Origin: an uncultured Dorea sp.
GTDB lineage: Bacteria > Bacillota > Clostridia > Lachnospirales > Lachnospiraceae
DNA: 19,439 nucleotides
Direction: 5' to 3'
NCBI GenBank assembly: GCA_910587575.1
Contig: CAJULU010000038.1
Span: 1,383-20,821 of the forward strand
Position numbers and translations under genes: made by a program. Shown here one piece after another: positions 7,200-15,433 of this stretch. The notes under the pieces are model-generated. The model saw nothing but the letters and a program-made list of their open reading frames with translations. It was not told the origin of the DNA and did no database searches. Numbering within the stretch: the stretch's first letter is position 1; the number at the start of each line of letters is the position of its first letter.

Positions 7200-7673
7200 T
7201 CAAGAGCAAGATGTTATATCCATCAATGCCCGCCAATATTTCTCCGGAAGCCGCACCCGTCCCTCCTCGTATTTCTTATAAGACTGCAACGGTATATCTG
7301 CCGCAGCCGCAAACTCTCTCTGTGACATCCCCATTTCTCTTCGTCTGCCTTTTAACAATTTCGGCACGTCTGTATTATCCATAAACTTATGATATTCGTT
7401 ACAAAAATAATATTCATCCATCCCCAAATATACCGCCATCTTCTTTAGCATTTGCACATTCATATGTTCCTCTGAAATTTTACCGTTCATATAATTGAAT
7501 ATAGTTTCTTTTGCATATCCAATCGCTTTGGCCATCTTATATTGCGGAACCTTTGCTTTGTACATACAATACCGAATCCTGGCCGAAATACTCTGCTCAA
7601 TCTTCGCCTTATCCTCAAACATTCCCTCGAATACTTTTGCCGATTTGGTTAAAACGGCTCCCTTTGTTTCCAC
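7200..7673 (-). CDS. Double helix-turn-helix (XRE-like) transcriptional regulator
   Basis: A 157-residue protein with two HTH units: about 30-80 (ISARIRYCMYKAKVPQYKMAKAIGYAKETIFNYMNG) and about 105-150 (LLKGRRREMGMSQREFAAAADIPLQSYKKYEEG). It ends 23 bases before the toxin start on the same strand, so it may be co-transcribed with the toxin-antitoxin pair. The start is uncertain: the GTG at 7673 is followed by VETKGAVL, which looks like native sequence, but the upstream DNA becomes ABC-transporter sequence at 7683, so the true N-terminus or promoter may have been lost at that junction. A second, decayed copy lies at 5682-5880. Confidence 0.7.
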   Translation of the reverse strand: METKGAVLTKSAKVFEGMFEDKAKIEQSISARIRYCMYKAKVPQYKMAKAIGYAKETIFNYMNGKISEEHMNVQMLKKMAVYLGMDEYYFCNEYHKFMDNTDVPKLLKGRRREMGMSQREFAAAADIPLQSYKKYEEGRVRLPEKYWRALMDITSCS

Positions 7674-7682
7674 TACTATACC

Positions 7683-8318
7683 ATCGGCAAATCCACCCTG
7701 CTGTCAATCATCGCAGGCCTCCTGACGCCGGAAAAAGGCCTCATCAGGATTAACGGAAAATACTTAAAAGAAAGTACCACAAATGTAGGCTATATGCTCC
7801 AGCATGACGAACTCTTCGAGTGGCGGACGATTTACAACAACGTCATCCTTGGCCTGGAAGTCCAGCACATGCTGACCGCCCGTACCAGACAGCGGGCACA
7901 CGATCTGTTAGACCTCTACGGGCTGCGCCAGTTCGAGACTTCCCGCCCCTCCGAGTTATCCGGCGGTATGCGCCAGCGGGCCGCCTTGATCCGGACCCTG
8001 GTATTAGAGCCGGATCTTCTGCTTTTAGACGAACCATTTTCCGCCCTGGATTACCAGACCAGGCTGACCGTGGGCGATGACATCGGCCAGATTATCCGGA
8101 AAGAAGAAAAGTCCGCCCTGCTTGTCACCCATGACCTGTCAGAAGCCATATCCCTTGCAGACCGGGTCATCATCCTTTCCGGACGCCCCGCCACCATCAG
8201 ACAGACCATTCCTCTGATCTTTGACCTGGAATCGGATACCCCTCTGAACCGGCGAAATGCCCCGGAATTCAAAACATATTTTAATCTTATATGGAAGGAG
8301 TTGAATACAGATGAATAA
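7683..8318 (+). pseudogene. ABC importer ATPase, 5'-truncated within Walker A (NrtD/SsuB/TauB type)
   Basis: The frame opens at IGKSTLLSIIAGLL, the second half of a Walker A motif, and continues through the Q-loop (YMLQHDELFEW), signature LSGGMRQRAALIRTL, Walker B LLLLDEPFSALD and switch histidine LLVTHDLSEA. About 40 N-terminal residues including the first glycines of Walker A are missing. The codon before ATC (ACC) does not fit the expected glycine, so the break is at 7682/7683. The family matches ATPases of nitrate/sulfonate/taurine/thiamine-precursor importers; the substrate is unknown. An ATG at 7794 could start a fragment, which would lack the P-loop. Base composition is visibly GC-richer than the flanks, as for native chromosomal DNA. 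It overlaps the permease start by 8 bases. Confidence 0.8.
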
Positions 8319-9075
8319 CCTGTCAGCAGGACAGCAGAAATATCTGCTTATGCACCGGCGGCATAAACGGATTGTCAGAATATCCCGGATACTGATTCTG
8401 CTAAGTTTTTTATTTATCTGGGAATTTACCGCCAACGTTGGAATCATAGATTCCTTTATCTTCAGCAGCCCCTCCAAGATTGCGCTCTGCTTCTGGGAAA
8501 TGCTTCTGGATAAGAGTATATTCGTACACCTTGGCGTCACACTGTATGAAACGATTCTCAGCTTCCTGCTCGTAATTGCCATCAGCATACTGGTGGCAGT
8601 TGCCCTGTGGTTCAGCAGCAAGCTGTCCGAAATCCTGGATCCATACCTGGTGGTACTGAACAGCCTGCCTAAATCTGCGCTGGCTCCCCTTCTGATCGTC
8701 TGGCTCGGTGCGACGAAGACGACCATTATCGTCGCCGGGATGTCCGTCGCCATTTTCGGAAGTATCTTAAGCCTTTACACCAGCTTCACCACCGTGGATC
8801 CCGGTAAGATCAAGCTGATCTATACCTTGGGGGGCAGCCGTTTTCATGCCCTGTCAAAAGTAGTGCTGCCAAGCTCCATCCCGGCAATCATCAGCAATAT
8901 GAAGGTCAATATCGGGCTCTGCCTGGTGGGAGTCATTATCGGAGAGTTTCTGGCGGCCAGAGACGGACTGGGGTATCTGATCATCTATTCCAGCCAGGTA
9001 TTTAGATGGGGAGGCATTCGGATATGGTGTGATATCGCTTCATCTTACCTTAACTCCAGTCCCATCTCATCTTGA
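8311..9075 (+). pseudogene. ABC importer permease with replaced C-terminus
   Basis: Partner permease of the truncated ATPase. It has a cytoplasmic N-terminus, several hydrophobic segments (about 25-45, 75-100, 125-150, 185-205) and the EAA-type loop KLIYTLGGSRFHALSKVVLPSSIPAIISNMK, followed by IIGEFLAARDGLGYLIIYSSQVF. In this family the protein normally continues with another membrane helix of about 30 residues. Here, after SSQVF (near 9003), the frame reads RWGGIRIWCDIASSYLNSSPISS, which is unlike a permease. I read this as the point where foreign DNA, probably the recombinase-bearing element, joins. The start overlaps the ATPase by 8 bases, with a GGAGTTG-type site. Confidence 0.75.
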
Positions 9076-9159
9076 ACTTCAACCGCCTTCTTTCCTGCCA
9101 GCCTTCAAACAGATATCTCTTCATCCTCTTTATACATTGTATATACTGCGATATCTCCC

Positions 9160-9209
9160 AATATAAAACCTGCCGGATTCCCCGGCGAGTGTCCGGAAAC
9201 AGCCGGCAG
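9160..9209 (-). terminator. Terminator after the serine recombinase
   Basis: Immediately after the recombinase stop codon the minus strand has CTGCCGG paired with CCGGCAG, with an inner TTCCGG/CCGGnnAA pairing, followed by GGTTTTATATT. The fold is imperfect but GC-rich and has a U-rich tail. Confidence 0.55.
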
Positions 9210-11045
9210 TTACTCCGATATTTTCCACTCTCCTTTCCCTCCTCTTCCGTTGAACCGGATTCTTCCCTCCTTCTTCAATGTGCGGATTCTGTAATTTGCC
9301 CCGGACAGGCTGATTCCCAGTTCATCGGCAATCCTCCGGGCGGTAATCTCTGGATCCGCCCTCATCAGATCAACGATACCTTCCCTCTCATCCTTTTTCC
9401 TGGCCTTATAATCAAACAGATTCCCATATTCTATCTTCATGCTGTTCCCATAACCGCCAGACTCCATATCCAGATTCTCTATTCCGGTAAGCTTAGACAA
9501 GCTGAACACAATCTCCATATACTCCGGATAAATCCATATTTTATCCACCTCTCCAAGCATCCCTGCCACCGCAGCCTTTTCTACCGCACCCCCCTCCTTT
9601 AATGTACATTCAATCTGCGCAAGCCTGTCTTTCAACACATTTCCTTTCGCCCTCTTCTTCTCCAATTCCTTAATCTTATCCTTCACCGCAGCAAAGGACT
9701 GTTCCAGCTCATTTTGTTTCCTCTGATATATTTCATTGGAAATGATACCGTCCAGGAGTTTTTCGACCAATACATCCATCTGCTCCTGTAATTTTTCTTT
9801 CTTTTGATTTTCCTTGTGAAGTTCCGGCTGGTAATCCTTCTCTTTCAATACCAGTTTTAACATGTTTACCATCTTCCCGACAATCAGCTCTTTATCCGTC
9901 TGATACCGGTTCCTGCAGACTTCACTCAGAAGATGATACAGATTTTCTTCATCCAGATGGATATTGTCGCACCCTTCTGCCTCTGTAAGCTGCGCCCTTC
10001 TTAACTGCGGACGTACTGCCTTCTTACTGTTCCTGCCGGTTTCCAGATACTTCTTACATTTCCACTCATAGATGACGGCTTTATCTTTGTATCGTCTCCT
10101 TGTCCTTCTATAATATGGGCTTTTGCATAATCCGCAGAACAGCTTGCCGCTAAGCTGGGATTTGCCAGGATTCCTGCCTCTCTTTTTTTCTCCTTTCCTT
10201 ATAGCCTGCGCCCTTCTTAATATCTCCTGATTCGCCGCCTCCCACAGCTCTTCCGATACAATGGGCGGCACTTTATTCTCATAGATATACTGTTCATCCT
10301 CCGGCATCTTCATGACCCTTTTAGACTCAAAATCATAATGGAGTCTGTTCATGACCGCAGTCCCTTTGTTGAGCGGATTGTGTATCATCCTTAGGATTGC
10401 CGAGTCTGTAAATGGTTTGCCGTTTCTGGCTGTGATTCCTTCATTTTTTAGGATGGCGGATATAGTCCTGCTCCCGAAACCAGCGGCGCATAGTTCATAC
10501 ATGCGCCGCTTGATCTGTGCCTCCTCCTCTATAATGACTACGCTCTTATCCGGCATCTTCCGGTATCCATATGTATTAGACGTCAGGACAACCGGCCCGT
10601 TCTGCATCTGACGGTTTTTGTGGGCGTTATTGATCTTCTTGCTCAGTTCGCGGCTGTATTCCTCGGCCAGGATTGCCTTAATCCCCGTAATCAGGGCGTC
10701 GTCTGTTGTATAGAATTTCCGCTCGATGTAGATGTAGAGTTTTTTCTGTTGTGTAAGCAGCCGGTCTACAAAGAGATACCAGTCCTTCGTGTTACGCATC
10801 AACCTGTCCTGTGATTTGATCACGATGATATCAAACCTGTCGCCTGCCAGATCTTCATATAGACGGTTGTACTCGCTCCTTCCTTTGGTGGTCGTTCCGG
10901 AACGGCTCTCCACATAAATATCTGTCAGCGTCCAGCCCATCTCATGGACGCAGGCTCTTCCCTCGTCTACCTGCTTCCTTAAAGCATCCTTCTGGCTCTC
11001 TTCTTCCGTACTGCAGCGGGCATAGATCACCGCATGCGGTATCAT
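9210..11045 (-). CDS. Large serine recombinase/integrase with C-terminal winged-helix
   Basis: A 611-residue site-specific recombinase. The resolvase domain (1-140) has YARCST with nucleophile S12 and the SQDRLMR motif (R81, R84). The recombinase domain (about 155-280) has NTYGYRKMPD and PLNKGTAVMNRLHY. A zinc ribbon follows (C304, C307, C330, C359), then a coiled coil (about 405-480). The last 60 residues (about 553-600, REGIVDLMRADPEITARRIADELGISLSGANYRIRTLKKEG) form a winged-helix DNA-binding unit that is not part of the usual serine integrase plan. The ATG overlaps the upstream small gene in ATGA, so the two are translationally coupled. It probably moves the element that carries the downstream cargo genes; one end is likely at the truncated permease. 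Confidence 0.9.
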   Translation of the reverse strand: MIPHAVIYARCSTEEESQKDALRKQVDEGRACVHEMGWTLTDIYVESRSGTTTKGRSEYNRLYEDLAGDRFDIIVIKSQDRLMRNTKDWYLFVDRLLTQQKKLYIYIERKFYTTDDALITGIKAILAEEYSRELSKKINNAHKNRQMQNGPVVLTSNTYGYRKMPDKSVVIIEEEAQIKRRMYELCAAGFGSRTISAILKNEGITARNGKPFTDSAILRMIHNPLNKGTAVMNRLHYDFESKRVMKMPEDEQYIYENKVPPIVSEELWEAANQEILRRAQAIRKGEKKRGRNPGKSQLSGKLFCGLCKSPYYRRTRRRYKDKAVIYEWKCKKYLETGRNSKKAVRPQLRRAQLTEAEGCDNIHLDEENLYHLLSEVCRNRYQTDKELIVGKMVNMLKLVLKEKDYQPELHKENQKKEKLQEQMDVLVEKLLDGIISNEIYQRKQNELEQSFAAVKDKIKELEKKRAKGNVLKDRLAQIECTLKEGGAVEKAAVAGMLGEVDKIWIYPEYMEIVFSLSKLTGIENLDMESGGYGNSMKIEYGNLFDYKARKKDEREGIVDLMRADPEITARRIADELGISLSGANYRIRTLKKEGRIRFNGRGGKGEWKISE

Positions 11046-11206
11046 ACAGGACCACCCCTTTGTATCAGCTGTTTCAGGCGGAACTTCTCCTCTGGCGTAA
11101 TTAGGTTATCCTGGAGTAGAAGATCGGCTAATTTAAGCATAATCTGTATGTTCTGTTCCATAATCTCCACTTCTTTCCTTATTCTTTCTGTTTTTTTGCC
11201 GGACAT
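11042..11206 (-). CDS. 54-aa SHOCT-like protein coupled to the recombinase
   Basis: A 54-residue protein, MSGKKTERIRKEVEIMEQ..., ending LADLLLQDNLITPEEKFRLKQLIQRGGPV. The segment LLLQDNLITPEEKFRLKQLI matches the short C-terminal oligomerisation motif (SHOCT type) in which a glycine- or asparagine-isoleucine-threonine turn precedes a helix. Its TGA overlaps the recombinase ATG (ATGA), so it is cotranslated with the recombinase. An AGAGG site lies 4 bases before the ATG. It may act as a partner or directionality factor for the recombinase, which is a guess from position. Confidence 0.7.
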   Translation of the reverse strand: MSGKKTERIRKEVEIMEQNIQIMLKLADLLLQDNLITPEEKFRLKQLIQRGGPV

Positions 11207-11395
11207 ATACCTCTGATTCCTTCAAGCATCTCTTCCTACAATCTATGCCCAGATATCCTTTCCTATCTCTCCTTTGAACGCTCAGTTTCCAGTTCACTTT
11301 ATAAAATGCCAGCTTTTCTTGTCTTCCGGCAGATTTCAATGCTCTCTAATGGTAACCTAATCTCCCAGATATACCCTCCTTCCTCTTTGGGCATG

Positions 11396-11424
11396 AAAAA
11401 AGCAGGAAATATAATATTCCCTGC
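11396..11424 (-). terminator. Rho-independent terminator after the PH-like gene
   Basis: On the minus strand a 10-pair stem GCAGGGAATA/TATTTCCTGC (one G-T pair) with a short loop is followed by TTTTTT. It separates the YARHG/PH-like unit from the recombinase unit. Confidence 0.75.
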
Positions 11425-11572
11425 CCCTACTGTTAATGGTTTCATGATAATAATATGCAATTACACAATCGTACCTATTGTATAAATGATGGTGTCCACA
11501 TTGGACATACTATTCTGATTACCGCTTTCTGCGATACAGTCACTGAATTGCTTTATACATTCTGCAAATATT

Positions 11573-11938
11573 TTATCTTGTACTATTACTTTTTAAAAAT
11601 TCCTCTAATTTCGTTGCATCATTATTATCCATCATCGTACGACATCCTGCCGCTTTCAATATATATATATCTCTCTGATCGGTACACACGATATAACTTC
11701 TAAACATTCTTGAGCCTTTCATTTGCCCTAATACTGAACTTCTATGTGCATGATAAAAACTCAACATTTTCTCATTTGGATTCAATACTCTTGCCATATC
11801 CCTCGAGATCCCGCCGGCTCCATAAAAGATGACAACACCACCCTTTTTGGAAAAGGCCTGTCCTATTAATTCTGCCTTTATGTCATCGCGGCTTCTTGGT
11901 TTAGAAACTTTCACTACATTATCTTTATGAAACTCCAT
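11573..11938 (-). CDS. Small PH-like hypothetical protein
   Basis: A 121-residue soluble protein starting MEFHKDNVVKV. The core GGVVIFYGAGGISRDMARVLNPNEKMLSFYHAHRSS..., then YIVCTDQRDIYILKAAG, resembles the strand pattern of small bacterial PH-like domains (NExML... followed by a xxxVxTDxRxYI strand). No firm family is recognised. The ATG at 11938 is preferred to 11956 because a GGAGG site lies 8-9 bases upstream. It overlaps the end of the YARHG gene by 14 bases, so the two are coupled and probably act together, perhaps at the membrane. A further open stretch in the +1 frame follows the stop, raising the possibility of a lost frame. Confidence 0.6.
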   Translation of the reverse strand: MEFHKDNVVKVSKPRSRDDIKAELIGQAFSKKGGVVIFYGAGGISRDMARVLNPNEKMLSFYHAHRSSVLGQMKGSRMFRSYIVCTDQRDIYILKAAGCRTMMDNNDATKLEEFLKSNSTR

Positions 11939-13790
11939 AGTAACCAGCCTCCACATATTCCATATGATTTGTCACCGCATCAATATCGTCCCATCCTGTG
12001 CTGCCTGTATGAGTGATCGTAAACTGTCCGGCATCTGACCATGTTAAAGTGAAAACACATCCTGCTCCCCAGTCTATAACTGCCGTATTGGAATTGATGA
12101 TAGTTCCAGGCATTCCGCCTCCAACTCCTCCTAAAAATGCTGGCTGGGCATGTGTGCCAATTGTAATATTTATTGAATTATTATCAATCACATAGACATC
12201 AATCACGCCTGCTTCCATACTGCTTCCACATTGATATGTTCCGGAGATTCCAATAAATGGTTCGGTATTACCGGCGCCATTTATTTCACCTTCCACACGC
12301 TTAATTAATTCCACATTCTCTTTCTCAAAGTCGTTGAATACCGCATCTGCATTAAACTGATCTGACGGCACGGTTCCTTCATACCATGAGGTACTTTCGA
12401 AATATGCCCTTAAACCTTCATCCTTAAAAATATACCCATGCCGTGCAAAAACCTCATTTCGCCCTATGGCCATCTCCTCTGCCGTGACACTCCTGACCTC
12501 ATCTTCGGACAAATATTTCTTATCACTGTCCGGGAAAACATACTCTTCCTCCATATATCCCTGGAGTTCTTCCTGAAGCTCTTCTTCTGTAAGCTGCATC
12601 GCAGAAATTCCCGTGACAATACCGCCATCGTGCTCAAGCTGCACATACGTCCTGCTTTCTAAATCAAGATATCCTTTCCTGCCTTCCTCCTCACCATTGT
12701 TTTCATACTTGTCCAGCAGCAGGCCTTCGGCTTTTTCCATGGTCATTCCCAGGCTTACGCCGTGAAAGACCGGCGCATACTCTCCGCCGCCCGTGATCAT
12801 GATAATCCTTACTGTGTCATCCGCACAACTTACAACCACATCTCCATCCAGAAGCTGATACCCTATATTATCTTCATCATATGTAAAATCCGTATCCTTC
12901 AATACAGCTTCCGGCTGTCCGATAAGCTCTTCCATGTCGGCATCCGAATAGTCGATTATCATTTCTTCTGCCACACGGTTCGGTTCTTCTGGTTCTTCTG
13001 TATAATCGTCTGAAAACAATGCACTGCACAGCAAAATAATCCCGGCGATTACGGCAACGGCCAATACCCCGTAACCAATCAAAACGTTCCGTACCAGGTT
13101 CGGATGGGGATTTTCAAGTCGTGGCAGATCACTTTCCGTTATCTCGCCGTTATATACCTTCGCTATGGCATTCATGTTATCAAACATGATGTATGTGGCG
13201 GTAAGCATTCCGATCCCCGGCATAACCGTACATCCAAGAATCTCCCATACCAATATACTGCTCCCTTTCTCCCGTACTTTAACGTTATACTTCGGGGCAA
13301 TATGATACAAACGCTCTCCCTGCGCATACCACCAGTAGAGTCCATAAATGCCGCAGGTAACCATGCTCAACAGAAGCACGACAATGTAATTCTTACTCTC
13401 TTTGCCGTCACCTTCACAGACCTTATTCAGATCCTTTACATAACCATAGAGAACATAGATTCCATAGATCCCACAGGTAATGATGGAAAGCAATAGATAT
13501 TTCCAGAAACTACGGTATTGAATCTTTTCAAATCCTGGAAAATGATTCTCATTATTTATCCGGCCGGCGGATATTGGTTCGCCAACACCCGCATATACCT
13601 GCTCCTCTTGTTTCACATCTGAATGGATTTCTTCCAAAGGATTTCCGGCATTCTTATCTGCCGCTGAACCATCTCCTGCGGATCTACACTTATTGCTGTT
13701 CCAGATCTCCGGATGGGTTGCGATGAAGGCATTATTCCTTATAGAATATCCAATGTCTTCAAGTGTTCCTAAAATTCCTGCTTCAAACAT
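11925..13790 (-). CDS. DUF4234 and YARHG domain membrane protein
   Basis: A 621-residue protein. The N-terminal 85 residues are soluble. Residues 93-215 are a DUF4234-type membrane domain with two similar helices, LSIITCGIYGIYVLYGY (101-117) and LSMVTCGIYGLYWWYAQ (141-157), and a third hydrophobic segment near 178-202. A further transmembrane helix lies at 233-258. The outside part has an acidic linker, an unassigned region (280-420), a YARHG domain (about 426-495, with FARHGYIF at 448-455) and a glycine-rich C-terminal segment (510-600). The start at 13790 is set by AAGGAGGAG before the ATG; the frame extends to 13892 without a ribosome site. YARHG is an extracellular domain of unknown function. 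It overlaps the PH-like gene downstream and sits next to the nuclease toxin operon. Confidence 0.8.
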   Translation of the reverse strand: MFEAGILGTLEDIGYSIRNNAFIATHPEIWNSNKCRSAGDGSAADKNAGNPLEEIHSDVKQEEQVYAGVGEPISAGRINNENHFPGFEKIQYRSFWKYLLLSIITCGIYGIYVLYGYVKDLNKVCEGDGKESKNYIVVLLLSMVTCGIYGLYWWYAQGERLYHIAPKYNVKVREKGSSILVWEILGCTVMPGIGMLTATYIMFDNMNAIAKVYNGEITESDLPRLENPHPNLVRNVLIGYGVLAVAVIAGIILLCSALFSDDYTEEPEEPNRVAEEMIIDYSDADMEELIGQPEAVLKDTDFTYDEDNIGYQLLDGDVVVSCADDTVRIIMITGGGEYAPVFHGVSLGMTMEKAEGLLLDKYENNGEEEGRKGYLDLESRTYVQLEHDGGIVTGISAMQLTEEELQEELQGYMEEEYVFPDSDKKYLSEDEVRSVTAEEMAIGRNEVFARHGYIFKDEGLRAYFESTSWYEGTVPSDQFNADAVFNDFEKENVELIKRVEGEINGAGNTEPFIGISGTYQCGSSMEAGVIDVYVIDNNSINITIGTHAQPAFLGGVGGGMPGTIINSNTAVIDWGAGCVFTLTWSDAGQFTITHTGSTGWDDIDAVTNHMEYVEAGYYGVS

Positions 13791-14102
13791 ATCTTGCTCC
13801 TCCTTGTTATTCGTTAGGTGTGTCTTCTTTGAATCCATTTCTAACAACAGATTGAAGATGCACTGCTCACTGTAATAATATACAAACAGCATATCTTACT
13901 TTAACAAAACCGAATTCGTTTTATATCTCCTTTGTGTTTTGTCTAATACATCATAACAAATGGAGATGACAGCATATGTCATTGTTTGAAATTACATGAA
14001 TTTACTTAATTTTTCATGGGAGAATATTTTTTGATCATGAACAGACTTATCATAGAAATTTGATAATACCATAAATCAGAAATATTTTTTATAAATAATC
14101 AT
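13791..14102. other. Intergenic control region upstream of the YARHG gene
   Basis: About 310 AT-rich bases without a supported gene. It contains a short dyad ATGACA-GCATA-TGTCAT (13966-13982) and, just downstream of it on the minus strand, TATGAT (a possible -10 box), with no matching -35 at good spacing. It probably holds the promoter of the YARHG/PH-like unit. Confidence 0.4.
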
Positions 14103-14127
14103 AGCTGGCATCCGCCAAATGCCAGCT
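14103..14127 (-). terminator. Hairpin at the end of the toxin-immunity operon
   Basis: Perfect 9-base arms AGCTGGCAT/ATGCCAGCT with a 7-base loop lie 17 bases after the immunity gene stop codon. The tail is AT-rich (ATGATTATTTATAAAAA on the minus strand) but lacks a clean T run, so termination may be partial. Confidence 0.55.
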
Positions 14128-14144
14128 AATTTGAAATAAATTCA

Positions 14145-14513
14145 TTATCCAATATTCTTCTTTTTCCATTCTTTTTTGACTTTATACATTCGAATATCTT
14201 TGTCATAATATTCCATATCCAGATCTATCTTGGACTTATCAATTTTAATGGTTGCGACATTATATTTGTCGACAACAAACCTTTTAGATTTTTTAATAAT
14301 CTGGACAATCTCTTCAAAAACTCTATCCAATGTATACCCGTCCAGTTCTCCTTCTTCCGCCAACTCAAAACACTGCTTTGCCTTCCCGTCAATAAATGCA
14401 TAAAAAAACATTTCATAACCGGTCTCGCTTATTGCAGAGAAAAAAATGGTCTTCTCGCTTTTAGCCGGAATAATTTCTCTTACTTTTTCATATATCAATG
14501 TCTCTGGTTTCAA
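14145..14513 (-). CDS. YezG/DUF600-type immunity protein
   Basis: A 122-residue acidic/lysine-rich protein starting MKPETLIYEKVREIIPAKSEK. The pattern (helix, SETGYEMFFYAF strands, a helix EEIVQIIKKSK, then KIDLDMEYYDKD and EWKKKNIG at the end) follows the YezG-like immunity family, whose Bacillus member protects against the nuclease toxin YeeF. It starts with TTG 2 bases after the toxin stop, with a GGGGG site inside the toxin's last codons, the classic toxin-immunity layout. It should bind and block the endonuclease encoded upstream. It appears intact even though the toxin has a nonsense codon. Confidence 0.75.
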   Translation of the reverse strand: MKPETLIYEKVREIIPAKSEKTIFFSAISETGYEMFFYAFIDGKAKQCFELAEEGELDGYTLDRVFEEIVQIIKKSKRFVVDKYNVATIKIDKSKIDLDMEYYDKDIRMYKVKKEWKKKNIG

Positions 14514-14515
14514 CC

Positions 14516-15391
14516 TTATACCCCCTGTCTGGGTTCGTAAACTTTATAGTTCTTTTCCCCTGTCGATTCATCAAGCACGCCAACCGTTACCTTTATAGGA
14601 TTCCCCGCTTCATCATATTCTGTCTTTACCGAAGTAATAGATACTCCAACTCCATCCGCCTTCATATCCTCAATCTCTTCTCTAAACTTTTCGTAATCTT
14701 CATTATTAATCTTCTGTTCTAACGAGCCGGACAGCTCTGTAGAATTTTCTTCATTATCAAATTCAACAACTGTGTTTTTCCCGTCAATTGTATATTCTGC
14801 TCTGATCTTAGAAGGTCTCTGTGAATCACCTGCATACGCAAGATCGATGTGAATGGCCGCATCCTTTCCATCTTGAAGTGCATTGGAAATCTCGTTTTCC
14901 ATCTTCTTATAGTCGCCTCTGTTGATTGTCCTCCTCATTGGTACAAGATTTTCTTCCCCTTCGGCTCCGCCCAAGATTCTGGCTATGATATGTCCTCCAT
15001 CATCATCCTCCTGACGTTCTTCTCCGCCAGCTTCTCTTTGCTCCTTCATGTTTCTTATTCCCAGCTCGGTATACTTCGGATTAGAGTCACATGATATTTT
15101 ATTTCCATAATCATCCGTCTTATATACATTACCATTCACCGTATACTCTGTATTGGGGAGTAATTCTCCATTCTTCTAATATACCTGACCGTTATCATCT
15201 GTTTCCATTTTATCTTCATCAATTTCAAGTATTTCTTTATCAAAGTCAACAGACTGCTCATCAAACGCATCGATCTCATCATCCCCTAAGATCTTATCAT
15301 ATTTATCCAATACTTTCTGGCTATAATCTGTTTCCTTAGCGTTTACCTCCATGTCTTCTGATACTTCTCTCATTCTGCCCATATTTTCCAT
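14516..15391 (-). pseudogene. DNA/RNA non-specific endonuclease toxin interrupted by an amber codon
   Basis: One continuous frame of 291 codons from ATG 15391 (GAAGGAG site 9 bases upstream) to the stop at 14516, broken only by TAG at 15176-15178. Across the break the protein reads DDNGQVY-stop-KNGELLPNTEYTVNGNVYKTDD, which joins seamlessly. The N-terminal part is acidic with no signal peptide. The C-terminal part is an Endonuclea_NS_2-type nuclease: DDDGGHIIARILGGAEGEENLVPM with the catalytic histidine, followed by TINRGDY. TAG most simply arose from CAG by one C-to-T change. A GTG at 15139 could restart translation of the nuclease part but has no adjacent ribosome site. It sits between the HerA-like ATPase and the immunity gene. 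As written, the full-length toxin is not made. Confidence 0.8.
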
Positions 15392-15433
15392 ATCGTTGCA
15401 CTCCTTCGGAATCCAAATAAACACTTTTCTCCT

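Noticed and set aside
8139..8753. Minus-strand 204-aa frame
   Set aside because: It is antisense to clear ABC transporter coding sequence and is a product of its GC-rich codon pattern.
9072..9602. Plus-strand 176-aa frame
   Set aside because: Mostly antisense to the recombinase C-terminus, with no motif or start signal.
11133..11339. Minus-strand 68-aa frame overlapping the SHOCT-like gene
   Set aside because: It is in a different frame from the 54-aa gene, which has a recognisable motif and an ATGA overlap with the recombinase; the 68-aa product has no such support.
11299..11394. 31-aa minus-strand frame (MPKEEGGYIWEIRLPLESIE...)
   Set aside because: The composition is protein-like, but the ATG sits in the tail of the terminator and lacks a ribosome site. 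It may be a leader peptide or a gene remnant, but I cannot support it.
15176..15178. Programmed amber read-through or pyrrolysine insertion
   Set aside because: No downstream structure or pyl genes are seen, and TAG serves as a normal stop elsewhere in the window.
15176..15424. Treating the 82-aa upstream frame as a separate small gene
   Set aside because: It is in the same frame as the nuclease domain and is interrupted only by one TAG, so it is the N-terminal part of the toxin gene.
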